Shown here piece after piece: positions 8,568 to 17,354 of a DNA stretch of 64,000 nucleotides. The DNA is from an uncultured Roseibium sp. (lineage in GTDB: Bacteria > Pseudomonadota > Alphaproteobacteria > Rhizobiales > Stappiaceae). Where the stretch lies: positions 988,692 through 1,052,691 of the forward strand of contig NZ_CANMFD010000001.1 in assembly GCF_947496995.1 (NCBI RefSeq), given 5' to 3'. The notes below the pieces were generated by a model. That model worked only from the letters and a program-made list of their open reading frames with translations, did not search any database and was not told where the DNA came from. Every line of letters starts with the position of its first letter. Within the stretch, counting starts at the first letter, position 1. The translations under genes were made by a program, and so were the position numbers.

Positions 8568-9761
8568 ATGGAAAAGACCACGGACCTGATCGTTGTTGCG
8601 GACCCGGATGAAGGTGTTCAAGCAGGCTTCAAACGCCTGTTTGGCGAGCACCTGAAGATCGTTTGCTTCGGGGAATCCGAAGAGGCGCTGCTGTATCTCA
8701 AGCAGAACACCGGAGCCGCCGTCATCCTCTCCTGCTACAACCTTCCCGGTCGGGGAGGTCCAGCGTTCCTGCGTGCTTGCGAAACCCTTGTCCCGCAGGC
8801 CGCCAGGGTCATGCTGACGCGTGAGAACTCCGCCGAGGCGATCAAGAAGGCGCTGAACGAAGGCCATGTTTTCCTGTTTCTGCAAAAGCCCTGCAAGCAG
8901 GCGGAACTGATAACCGCTGTGGAAACGGCGCTTGGTCATCACCAGCATCTGGCCAAGGACCGGGCGTTGCTGGAGCGCACGCTTGCCGGGTCGATCAAGT
9001 TGCTGATCGACATGATGGCCCTGTTTCATCCGGAAGCCTTCCGGCGAACGGCCACCGTGCGCAAGCAGGCGCTCAAGCTGGCCAAGGGTCTCGGCATGAA
9101 GAAGACCTGGGAACTGGAAATGGCGGTCATGCTGTCTCCGCTCGGCGAAGCCTTGCTGCCGAAACAGATCCTGTCGCGCTACCGCGCCGCCCGCAGCCTG
9201 ACGGAACAGGAGCGGGACGTTCTCAACAGGGCTCCTGCCCAGACCCGCGAACTGCTGACCAACATTCCGCAGCTTGAGAAAGTTTCAGAATATCTCTTCC
9301 TGTCAGCGCGCGGCTATGACGGGTCGGGTTTTCCCAAGGACGGACCGAAGGGAACGGACATCCCGAGGGTCGCCCGCATCATCAAGCTTCTGACCGATCT
9401 CTGGTACGCAAGCCCGGAAAACGGACCGGATGCCGCGGCGTTCGACGCCATGACGATCAACAAGCGCAAGTACGATCCCGAACTTCTGGAGCTTGCGAAA
9501 GAAGTGCTGATGGACGATGTGCCGGACGACAAGAAGAAGTTTGTCACCCAGTGCCACATCCGTTCGCTCAAGCCCGGCGATATCCTGATCGATGACGCTC
9601 TGACGGAAGGCAACCGGGAGCTCGTTCTGTCCCGTGGACACATGCTGACCCCGACGACCATCCGGCGTCTGGAGCACTTCCACCAGACCACGGGCGTGCG
9701 CCAGCCGATCCGTGTGGAGCGTCACCAGCCCGCTGAAGAGGGCGTGGCCGCTCCTGCATGA
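8568..9761 (+). CDS. receiver plus HD-GYP protein with both active sites degenerate
   Basis: This 397-residue protein has an N-terminal receiver domain (about 5-122) and a domain collinear with HD-GYP phosphodiesterases (about 130-315). In the receiver the phosphoacceptor position reads LSCYNLPG, so the usual aspartate is C56; T84 and K107 of the switch remain. In the HD-GYP region the expected LHDIGK reads LSPLGE (189-194), so both the histidine and aspartate are gone. HHE before the GYP motif reads SAR, and GYP itself is GFP. It is therefore probably neither phosphorylated normally nor able to hydrolyse cyclic-di-GMP, and may be a binding or scaffold protein. The ATG at 8568 follows ACAAGGAGG; an extension to 8490 has no such site. 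Confidence 0.85.
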   Translation: MEKTTDLIVVADPDEGVQAGFKRLFGEHLKIVCFGESEEALLYLKQNTGAAVILSCYNLPGRGGPAFLRACETLVPQAARVMLTRENSAEAIKKALNEGHVFLFLQKPCKQAELITAVETALGHHQHLAKDRALLERTLAGSIKLLIDMMALFHPEAFRRTATVRKQALKLAKGLGMKKTWELEMAVMLSPLGEALLPKQILSRYRAARSLTEQERDVLNRAPAQTRELLTNIPQLEKVSEYLFLSARGYDGSGFPKDGPKGTDIPRVARIIKLLTDLWYASPENGPDAAAFDAMTINKRKYDPELLELAKEVLMDDVPDDKKKFVTQCHIRSLKPGDILIDDALTEGNRELVLSRGHMLTPTTIRRLEHFHQTTGVRQPIRVERHQPAEEGVAAPA

Positions 9762-9773
9762 GGGAGACGGGTT

Positions 9774-10562
9774 CTAGGTCTCTGAGCGCTTGTCCAGAAG
9801 CTCCGCCTCGAAGGCCTTTGCCACGCGCAGGAACCGGGCGTGCGCATAGTTCACCGAGAGGATGAAACCCCACCAGCCGTATTTCCGGTAACGGCGGCCG
9901 AAATAGGCCTTGAGGAAACTGGCCGGAAACTCGCTCAGCAAGCGCCAGCGGGGCAGCTTGCGACCTCGTGAGCGCATGTCCTCCACCTGCATGCCGGAAT
10001 AGCGATTGTACTTGCTGACCTGGAAATCGAGCGAGCGGATCGAACGATGCGCCATGGTGCAGGCAAGGTTGGCAATTGTCGCGCCTTCGTCGGGGCGAAC
10101 CGTGTCATGGACGGTCGAGGTGGAAAACCGGCCCTTGCGCCGGTCATAGAGGCGGATCTGGTGATAGCCGTAGGCCCACGGGGCCGGCGTGTTTTCATGG
10201 GCGTACATGTCCCGGATCATGACGCGCCAGCCGTCGGCGTTGCTGTAGCTTCCATCGGCGAACTTCGCCTGGATTTCGGCTTTCAGGTCCGGCGTGACTT
10301 CCTCATCCGCATCGAGATTCAGCAGCCATTCGTTGCGGCACTGATCCTCGCCGAAACGCTTCTGCGGACCGTATCCGGGCCAATCGTTGTGAAGGACCCG
10401 GGCCCCGAGGCCTTCGGCGACCGCAACTGTGTCATCGCTGGAACCGCTGTCGATGACAATGACCTCGTCGACCCAGCCAATCACGCTTTCGATCGGCCGC
10501 GAAATCCGGTCGGCTTCATCCCTGGCGATAATGAAAACGGATAGAGGCAGGCGGTCTGTCAT
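9774..10562 (-). CDS. GT2 glycosyltransferase of the LPS-core WaaE/KdtX type
   Basis: This 262-residue GT-A fold protein has the opening PLSVFIIARDEADRI, the nucleotide-binding IVIDSGSSDDT and the metal-binding LDADEEVT. The basic C-terminal stretch (FGRRYRKYGWWGF) looks membrane-associated. These features fit WaaE/KdtX-like transferases that decorate the lipopolysaccharide inner core. The sugar and acceptor cannot be inferred. It converges on the receiver/HD-GYP gene with only 12 bp between the stop codons and no visible hairpin terminator. Confidence 0.85.
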   Translation of the reverse strand: MTDRLPLSVFIIARDEADRISRPIESVIGWVDEVIVIDSGSSDDTVAVAEGLGARVLHNDWPGYGPQKRFGEDQCRNEWLLNLDADEEVTPDLKAEIQAKFADGSYSNADGWRVMIRDMYAHENTPAPWAYGYHQIRLYDRRKGRFSTSTVHDTVRPDEGATIANLACTMAHRSIRSLDFQVSKYNRYSGMQVEDMRSRGRKLPRWRLLSEFPASFLKAYFGRRYRKYGWWGFILSVNYAHARFLRVAKAFEAELLDKRSET

Positions 10563-10718
10563 CTTGTATCCGGCGCTTATTCTGTCTGAGCCGGAAAAAT
10601 CCCGGCACGCCTGTTTAGAGCGTCCGCCGTGAATTTGGAACTGTCTGATGGTGGAAAGCAGTTCATTCGGCAGCTCTCCACCACCTGACGGGCCGGGATA
10701 TCTTTCAAAGAGTGGGCG

Positions 10719-12389
10719 TCAGTTTTTCACCCGCGCAAAGACCGCATCGAGGCCGTTCAGACAGATTTCGGATCCGGCTACGGTCCCGGCAAATCCCGGC
10801 GCGTTGAGGTTTTCCAGATCGAGGCCAGGCAGGTTGAATGTTTCCGGAGAGCTGCCCAGATTGAACCCGCACAGCACGGTTTCTCCCTGGTGGGACCGGA
10901 CGAAGAGCAATGTTTCGCCGGGGCCGTCAAGGAAGGTCATGTCACCTTTCCGGAGCGCCGTCTGGTTCTGCCGCCAGGCGAAAAAGGATCGGTTGCGGTT
11001 CAGCACGGACCGCGCGTCCTTGTCCTGCTCGAAGGCGGCCATTTCCCGGTGCTCCGGCGCCACAGGCAGCCAGGGGGCCGCGTCGGAAAAGCCGGCATTG
11101 GCATTGTCCCTGATCCAGGGCATCGGCGTGCGGCAGCCGTCCCGCCCCTTGTAATCCGGCCAGAAGCGGATGCCGTAGGGATCCTGCAGCTGCTCGAAGG
11201 GAACCTCCGCCTGCGTAAGCCCGAGCTCCTCGCCCTGATAGAGGCAGGGCGTGCCGCGCAGGGAGGCGCAGAGCGCAGTCGCCAGCGGTGCGAATTTCGC
11301 CTGGTCGAGGCCGTCGCCCCAGCGGCTGGCCACCCGTTTGACGTCGTGGTTGGACAGTGCCCAGCTCGCCCAGCCGGAGCCGATGCCGACGTCCATCTCC
11401 TCGACGATACGGCGGATATAGGCGGCCGAATGCTCCGGTGTCAGCAGGTCGAAACTGTAGGCCATGTGAATGCGTCTGTTCGCTTCCGTGTAGGACGCGG
11501 TCAACTCTACGGCCTGTCCGTCCGCACCGATCTCGCCGACCGACGTTGTCCCCGGATAGCGGTCGAGCAGCGCCCGCAGTCTCTCCAGGAAAAGGAGGTT
11601 CTCCGGCCGGGTCTTGTCGTAGAGATGGTCTTGATAGCCATAGGGATTGCTGGCTTCCACGGTGGACGGCGTTTCGCCGGCACCAAGCGGCGGATTGTCC
11701 CGCAGCAGGGGGTCGTGGAAATAGAAATTCACCGTGTCGAGGCGGAAGCCGTCGACGCCACGCTCAAGCCAGAAACGCGCGGCGGAAAGCACCGCATCCT
11801 GCACATCGCGGTTATGGAAATTCAGATCCGGCTGGCTGGTCAGGAAATTATGCATGAAATACTGCCGGCGGCGGCTGTCCCATTCCCAGGCCGGACCGCC
11901 AAAGATGGACAGCCAGTTGGTGGGCGGCGTGCCGTCCGCTTTGGCATCGGCCCACACGTACCAGTCCGCCTTCGGGTTGTCCCTTGAGGAACGGCTCTCC
12001 CGGAACCAGGGGTGCTGGTCGGAAGTGTGCGAGATGACGAGGTCAATGATCACCTTCAGGCCGCGCTCATGGGCAGCGGCGAGCATGCGGTCGAAATCCG
12101 CAAGTGTGCCGAACAACGGGTCGACATCTTCATAGTCGGAGACGTCGTAGCCGAAATCATCCATCGGGGAGGTGAAAAACGGCGATAGCCATATCGCATC
12201 CACGCCAAGCGAGGTGATGTAATCCAGGCGTTCGGTCACACCGTTCAGGTCGCCGGTGCCGTCTCCATTGGTGTCGTTGAAGGAACGCGGATAAATCTGG
12301 TAGATCACGGCACCACGCCACCAGTCCGGGTCCTGGATCGTCTTCTCCGGCATTTCAGCCTCGCGGCCCGTTTCGGCTTCTTCGAACAT
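10719..12389 (-). CDS. GH13 alpha-glucosidase
   Basis: This 556-residue enzyme should release glucose from alpha-glucosides such as sucrose, maltose or trehalulose in the cytoplasm. The GH13 catalytic set is visible: the nucleophile in DGFRLDTVNFY, the acid/base glutamate in VGEIGAD and the third acid in LSNHDVKR. The opening DWWRGAVIYQIYPRSFND is the standard family start. I chose the ATG at 12389 because CGGAG lies about 8 bases upstream; an ATG at 12353 is also possible. It is similar to AglA of rhizobia, but the aglEFGK transporter genes are not beside it. A LacI-type operator sits 88-103 bp upstream. Confidence 0.9.
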   Translation of the reverse strand: MFEEAETGREAEMPEKTIQDPDWWRGAVIYQIYPRSFNDTNGDGTGDLNGVTERLDYITSLGVDAIWLSPFFTSPMDDFGYDVSDYEDVDPLFGTLADFDRMLAAAHERGLKVIIDLVISHTSDQHPWFRESRSSRDNPKADWYVWADAKADGTPPTNWLSIFGGPAWEWDSRRRQYFMHNFLTSQPDLNFHNRDVQDAVLSAARFWLERGVDGFRLDTVNFYFHDPLLRDNPPLGAGETPSTVEASNPYGYQDHLYDKTRPENLLFLERLRALLDRYPGTTSVGEIGADGQAVELTASYTEANRRIHMAYSFDLLTPEHSAAYIRRIVEEMDVGIGSGWASWALSNHDVKRVASRWGDGLDQAKFAPLATALCASLRGTPCLYQGEELGLTQAEVPFEQLQDPYGIRFWPDYKGRDGCRTPMPWIRDNANAGFSDAAPWLPVAPEHREMAAFEQDKDARSVLNRNRSFFAWRQNQTALRKGDMTFLDGPGETLLFVRSHQGETVLCGFNLGSSPETFNLPGLDLENLNAPGFAGTVAGSEICLNGLDAVFARVKN

Positions 12390-12934
12390 TACCCGTCTCC
12401 GTTCCGCATGGCGATCATATCTGCGCGCTTTGTTGCGAGGCTTCGCAGGTGGAAAATACTGTAGCGGAAAAAGTACTTTCAAAGCGCTTTGAATGGCTAT
12501 ACGCGGCGCTCTTCGAGGTCAAGCGCCTCGAACGGAAATTCACCCGGAACGGCTTTCTTCGGCGCGTCACTTCTGACGGAGCAGGACTAAAAAAACAGTC
12601 TGTTGCAGCTGTCGGCAGTTTGCGTTTTGCGCTGCGCCGTTTGACTCGAAATCGCCGAGCAGACAGAAAGAAGATAATAACTACATGAAATATATTGCAA
12701 AAATAAAAAGTTATTACGTTTAGGTCACTTTGATCTTGCAAAGCGGTACGGAAGCTGGAAATGTCCAGTCGAGCTGATCTCAGGTGAGGTGGATCCCGCG
12801 CGGTCAATCGGCAGTCATACTTTCGGCCGACGATACCGGCCGAACCGTAATCGGGTATCCTTGGGACTATTCGGGAGGCGTGAAGCCTGGACGCGCGCTT
12901 CCACCTTGCAGACTGAAAACTTGGAGGAAATGTC
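12390..12934. other. divergent intergenic region between alpha-glucosidase and thiolase
   Basis: This 545-bp region contains the LacI-type operator and, from about 12660 to 12730, an A+T-rich segment likely to hold promoter elements. A possible 79-codon frame at 12449-12688 has no recognisable domain and no good ribosome-binding site, so I do not call it a gene. Confidence 0.5.
12477..12492. promoter_or_regulatory. LacI-family type operator upstream of the alpha-glucosidase
   Basis: The sequence TTCAAAGCGCTTTGAA is a perfect 16-bp palindrome with a central CpG, the hallmark of LacI/GalR operators. It lies upstream of the GH13 start and would let an AglR-like repressor act there. No lacI-type gene is in this window. 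Confidence 0.7.
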
Positions 12935-14101
12935 ATGACGGCAGCCATGGTGGGTTGGGCGCATCTGCCCTTCGGCAAGCACGCGGAAGAAACCGTTGAA
13001 AGCATGATCGTCAAGGTGGCGAGCGAAGCCATACACGATGCCGGCATTGCGCCGGAAGACGTGGACGAAATCCTGCTCGGCCATTTCAATGCGGGCTTTT
13101 CGCCGCAGGACTTCACCGCATCTCTCGTACTTCAGGCGGATTCCGCGCTGCGGTTCAAGCCGGCGACGCGTGTTGAAAATGCCTGCGCGACCGGTTCGGC
13201 CGCCGTCCACCAGGGTGTACGCGCCATCGCCTCGGGTGATGCGCGCTTCGTGCTCGTGGTCGGCGTCGAGCAGATGACGACCACCCCGGGACCGGAGATC
13301 GGCAAGAACCTTCTGAAAGCCTCCTACCTCAAGGAAGAAGGCGATATTCCAGCAGGCTTTGCCGGGGTCTTCGGCAAGATTGCGGACGCCTATTTCCAGA
13401 AATACGGCGATCAGTCGGACGCGCTGGCAGGGATCGCCGCAAAGAACCACAAGAACGGCGTCAGCAATCCCTATGCCCAGATGCGCAAGGATCTGGGGTT
13501 CGAATTCTGCCGCGCGGAAAGCGAGAAGAACCCGTTCGTGGCAGGGCCCCTGAAACGCACGGATTGTTCGCTTGTATCCGACGGCGCGGCCGCTCTGGTG
13601 CTGACCGATCCGGCCACGGCGCTTGGCATGAAGAAGGCCGTTGCCTTCCGCGGTCTGGCCCATGTGCAGGACTTTCTGCCGATGTCCAAACGCGACATCC
13701 TGAAATTCGAAGGCTGCTCCAGGGCCTGGGGCGAAGCCCTGGGCGATGCCAATCTGGCCCTGGAAGATCTTTCCTTCGTCGAAACCCACGACTGTTTCAC
13801 CATCGCCGAACTGATCGAATATGAAGCCATGGGCCTGACGAAGGAGGGTGAGGGCGCCCGCGCCATTCAGGAAGGCTGGACCCAAATGGACGGCAAGTTG
13901 CCGGTAAACCCTTCCGGCGGCCTCAAGGCCAAGGGCCATCCGATCGGTGCGACCGGCGTGTCCATGCATGTTCTCACGGCAATGCAGCTGACCGGTACAG
14001 CAGGCGACATTCAGGTCAAAAACCCGCAAATAGGCGGCATCTTCAACATGGGCGGCGCGGCAGTCGCCAACTATGTCTCCGTACTGCAGGCGATGAAGTA
14101 G
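12935..14101 (+). CDS. thiolase-family acyltransferase (SCP-x/acetyl-CoA acetyltransferase-like)
   Basis: This 388-residue thiolase has the acyl-accepting cysteine in ENACATGS (near residue 88), a histidine in ETHDCFTIAE and the C-terminal GHPIGATG motif. The HDCF arrangement and the C-terminal IGGIFNMGGAAVANY fit the SCP2-type thiolase group rather than classical PhaA/AtoB. A role in fatty-acid or steroid side-chain beta-oxidation is plausible, but the substrate is unknown. TTGGAGGAAATGTC precedes the ATG. It is flanked by large intergenic gaps and appears to be transcribed alone. Confidence 0.88.
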   Translation: MTAAMVGWAHLPFGKHAEETVESMIVKVASEAIHDAGIAPEDVDEILLGHFNAGFSPQDFTASLVLQADSALRFKPATRVENACATGSAAVHQGVRAIASGDARFVLVVGVEQMTTTPGPEIGKNLLKASYLKEEGDIPAGFAGVFGKIADAYFQKYGDQSDALAGIAAKNHKNGVSNPYAQMRKDLGFEFCRAESEKNPFVAGPLKRTDCSLVSDGAAALVLTDPATALGMKKAVAFRGLAHVQDFLPMSKRDILKFEGCSRAWGEALGDANLALEDLSFVETHDCFTIAELIEYEAMGLTKEGEGARAIQEGWTQMDGKLPVNPSGGLKAKGHPIGATGVSMHVLTAMQLTGTAGDIQVKNPQIGGIFNMGGAAVANYVSVLQAMK

Positions 14102-14215
14102 GCTGATCGCTTTCCTCGCAAACGGCGGTGATTTCAATCAGCCCTGACCAGCGGGCGATGATCTGGAATACTGAGAAGAGACGCCTGAAGAAACAGCCCG
14201 AAATGGCAACCTGAA

Positions 14216-14283
14216 CATTCGCACAATTGCCGGACCGGAGTGTCGATGAAGACCGACAATCCGGTCCGGCAATTGTGCGAATG
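14216..14283. repeat. 68-nt near-perfect hairpin
   Basis: A perfect 24-bp inverted repeat (14216-14239 with 14260-14283) starts CATTCGCACAATTGCC. It is extended inwards after one mismatch by TGTCG/CGACA, leaving an 8-nt loop. No T-run follows, so an ordinary terminator is unlikely. It lies 114 bp after the thiolase stop and 142 bp before the AraC gene start. Confidence 0.85.
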
Positions 14284-14425
14284 CGCCATAACCGACCGTT
14301 CCAGCACGGAGAACTTCCGTGAACGCAGCGGGATGCCTGGACACGATCTTGCCATTTCGTTTTGTCATTTGATGACGCGGAGCTGATACGGCTTGCAAAG
14401 TGTTGACCGGGCTCGGTTTGTTCAA

Positions 14426-15607
14426 ATGGAATTTTCGCTGCATATGCTGGTTTTGATTTCTACGATGGCGATGACGGTGCCATTGTTCGGAGCCCTGTGT
14501 TGTCTGATACAGGACCGAAACAAAAACGTGTTCCGGGTTCTTGCCGCTTTTTTTCTGGCAGCGGCAGTCACGGAGTTGCCGACTGCCCTGCAATTGATCG
14601 TCTCCAGCGCGGCCGGTGTGACACTGCTGGAGGCGCTGTGGCTGGTTGCCATGGCGTGCGTCACCCCCCTGATTTGGCTTTACGTCTGGATGCTGACTTC
14701 AGAAGAAGATGGTCTTCCAAAGCATCTCTGTTGGCACATGTTTTTGCCTGCCTGCACACTTCTGACGAGCGTTTCGATTGCGCTTTACCTGATCGAGGCG
14801 GAACTGCAGCTGGTCGGGCTCTCCGAACAAGCCCTGCAACAGTTGGCGACCGCAATAAACTGGGTATTCTGGACGCTTGTAAACGTGGCCATCAAGCTGC
14901 AATGGGGCGTCTACATATTGCTGGTTTACAGTCGGCTGATCTCCTATCGAATTCGCTTGAAGGATCTTTTTGCAAGTACCGAGAGCAGGGAGTTGCGCTG
15001 GATTGCCTTTGTGATCGGCGCCAGCGCATTTTATTGGCTTCTGAGCCTGATATCATCACTCCTGAGTTTGATCGTCCCGGACTACGGCGGGCTTTCAGGT
15101 TCGGCGTATTATCTGCTTAACTTGTCGCTGCAGACGATCATGGCTGCCTGGGGGTTGAGGCAACGACCGGGACTTAGGCCTGCAGACGACGAGAAGCGGG
15201 CGATGGACCAGCGCTATGCGAACTCGGCCCTTACAGAAGACGCCATCGATCGTATCTCCGGCAAACTTCGCAAGGCGATGACGGTCGACCAGCTCTATCT
15301 CAACCCAAATCTTTCGCTCTGGATTCTCGCGCGGCATATCGGTGTGAGCGAGAACTACATCTCTCAGGTACTGAACGAGGCGATTGGTCAGAATTTTTTC
15401 GACTTTGTGAACAGCTACCGGATTGAAGCGGCAAAGATCAATCTGAGGGGCGGAGGATCCTCGATCCTGGCAATCGCGCTTGATGCCGGTTTCAACTCTC
15501 GCTCGTCTTTTTACAAGGCGTTCAAGAAAGTTACGGACCAGACGCCCACAGCCTACCGACTGGCGCAGGGCACGCCCGAAAAACTTGCAACAAATCTGTC
15601 CGTCTGA
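14426..15607 (+). CDS. membrane-anchored AraC-family regulator
   Basis: This 393-residue protein has about seven hydrophobic segments in residues 1-240 and a cytoplasmic AraC/XylS DNA-binding domain at about 285-385. The domain has two helix-turn-helix units (LWILARHIGVSENYISQVLNEAIG and ILAIALDAGFNSRSSFYKAFKK, overlapping segments). It presumably senses a membrane or periplasmic signal and acts on DNA directly. The ATG at 14426 has only a weak upstream site; a TTG at 14393 is an alternative. An S41 protease gene follows 66 bp downstream on the same strand and is a candidate target. Confidence 0.82.
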   Translation: MEFSLHMLVLISTMAMTVPLFGALCCLIQDRNKNVFRVLAAFFLAAAVTELPTALQLIVSSAAGVTLLEALWLVAMACVTPLIWLYVWMLTSEEDGLPKHLCWHMFLPACTLLTSVSIALYLIEAELQLVGLSEQALQQLATAINWVFWTLVNVAIKLQWGVYILLVYSRLISYRIRLKDLFASTESRELRWIAFVIGASAFYWLLSLISSLLSLIVPDYGGLSGSAYYLLNLSLQTIMAAWGLRQRPGLRPADDEKRAMDQRYANSALTEDAIDRISGKLRKAMTVDQLYLNPNLSLWILARHIGVSENYISQVLNEAIGQNFFDFVNSYRIEAAKINLRGGGSSILAIALDAGFNSRSSFYKAFKKVTDQTPTAYRLAQGTPEKLATNLSV

Positions 15608-15673
15608 GCTGAACCGGACGACACATCGTGGCGACAGGGCCTATCCGGCGAATTCTCAACCGGAGAAAACCCT

Positions 15674-17056
15674 ATGAAACGAATACACATTTTTCTTGTA
15701 ACAGCACTGACCGCGACACCTGCACTCTCGGATCTTCCATCTGAGTTCAACGGTGTCTGGCAGACCGACGGCTATGGCACAGTCGCCGAGGTGAAGGACG
15801 GCGACATCAAATTCTATCAGGTGGCCGGCGACATCTGCATTGAGGAAAGCGGCGACGCTGAAGCGCTTTCCAACTTGATCGACAACAGCCGGGTTGTCAT
15901 GGCCAAAGACGGCGACATCGCCACCGTTACACTGCCATTTGCGCAGCACCGGATCCGGGCCGATCGACTTGATGCACTTCCCGATTCTTGCCTGGTATCG
16001 GCTGAAAACACACCCGCATCCAATTTTGAGGCGTTCGCGGCATTTTTTGAGCACAACTACCCGTTTCACGGCCTTCATGGTGTTGACTGGCAATCGACCG
16101 TGGCATCTGCCCGGAAAAAGATTCGGACGGAAATGTCAGATACGGAGCTTTTCGAGGTGTTCAAACAAATGATGGCACTGCTGAAGGATGGTCATCTGGA
16201 CCTCACCGCACAGATCGGCGATGAGTTCATTCGCTTCGAACCTCACCCTGATGACACGTTTAATCAGCTTTCCCGGGAAGCAAAGAGAATGGGAATACAC
16301 CGGAAAGAGGTAACCGAAGCATTTTTCGAAAGCTTCTGGTACGACAGCATACCGAAGACAATTCTGGGTGGACAAGGCCGCGTTGTCGGAAATCAACGCA
16401 TCCAATACGGCGTCTTGAATGGCGACACAGGCTACCTGGCACTTGCGACCATCGGATACTATGGTCAAATGGGGGCGTCACCCGACGAGGAACTGGCAGC
16501 GACCAATGCCATCATGGAAGAGATTATGCAGCTCTTCCAGACATCCGGCGTGCGATCCGTCATCATTGATCTCAGTGCGAATGTCGGCGGTTACAATCAC
16601 TTCGGCGGTTACGAGTTTGTCGCCCGCGCAATTGCAGAACGCTTTGCCTCAAAGCCGGTTCAGGCCTACGAGAAATATGCCGCTGATGCCAAAAACTCTC
16701 TGAGGACCAAGGTCACGCTTACACCGAGCAGCGGAACCCGGTTCGAGGGCCCCGTCCATGTTCTCACCAGCAGCATCACAGTAAGTGCGGCTGAAGTGCT
16801 GGTGCTGTCGCTGCGCGCGCTGCCGAACGTAAGGCATGTCGGCAAGGCCACCCGCGGTGCACCATCGGATATTGTCGGACGAACACTGCCAAACGGTTGG
16901 TATCTGTCACTGGCCAATGAAGTGCACGTGGACAATGACGGGCGTTTCTGGGAAGGCCGCGGCATTCAGCCTGATATCGAAATGAATGTGTTTGGCGATG
17001 TGGCGTCAACCAAGACGCATGTGAACTTGATCGGGGAGCTTGCCAAGCGGAACTGA
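15674..17056 (+). CDS. exported S41-family (tricorn/CtpA-like) serine peptidase
   Basis: This 460-residue protein has a signal peptide (residues 1-19, ending ALS) and a peptidase core from about residue 240. The probable catalytic serine is S371 in SSITVSAAEVLVL, the usual S41 position before an A-x-E. KDGHLDL near residue 171 matches the tricorn-core region. No clear PDZ domain is seen between them. It probably acts in the periplasm on an unidentified substrate. CCGGAG lies about 10 bases before the ATG. It follows the membrane AraC gene. Confidence 0.82.
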   Translation: MKRIHIFLVTALTATPALSDLPSEFNGVWQTDGYGTVAEVKDGDIKFYQVAGDICIEESGDAEALSNLIDNSRVVMAKDGDIATVTLPFAQHRIRADRLDALPDSCLVSAENTPASNFEAFAAFFEHNYPFHGLHGVDWQSTVASARKKIRTEMSDTELFEVFKQMMALLKDGHLDLTAQIGDEFIRFEPHPDDTFNQLSREAKRMGIHRKEVTEAFFESFWYDSIPKTILGGQGRVVGNQRIQYGVLNGDTGYLALATIGYYGQMGASPDEELAATNAIMEEIMQLFQTSGVRSVIIDLSANVGGYNHFGGYEFVARAIAERFASKPVQAYEKYAADAKNSLRTKVTLTPSSGTRFEGPVHVLTSSITVSAAEVLVLSLRALPNVRHVGKATRGAPSDIVGRTLPNGWYLSLANEVHVDNDGRFWEGRGIQPDIEMNVFGDVASTKTHVNLIGELAKRN

Positions 17057-17354
17057 CATCGACCGCACAATTTTTCCCGGATGCTTGGCGATTTGATTGC
17101 CAGGCATCTTCGTATCCTGGCGGTGCTTTGGTCGAACGCGGGGGACCATGATGAAATCCCGTCAGAGTGCATCGCCTTGCAAAAAGTCGCGAAGCACCGG
17201 TTCAGGGCCTGGGCACAATGGCAAGGGAATCGATTTGTCTGAACATTCGGCAAAGACCTAAATTCTGCAAATACGCCTTTCTTCGTTTGAGACGAGGTCT
17301 TCGACCCGGCTGTTGCCAGGCCGGTACCGAGAACTTAAGAGTTTCGGTGAGGAC
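17057..17354. other. intergenic region with no recognisable feature
   Basis: These 298 bases separate the convergent S41 peptidase and exported-protein genes. I see no gene and no clear hairpin terminator with a T-run. Confidence 0.45.

Noticed and set aside
12449..12688. Possible 79-residue gene upstream of the thiolase
   Set aside because: It overlaps the LacI-type operator, is rich in basic residues with no known domain, and lacks a convincing ribosome-binding site.
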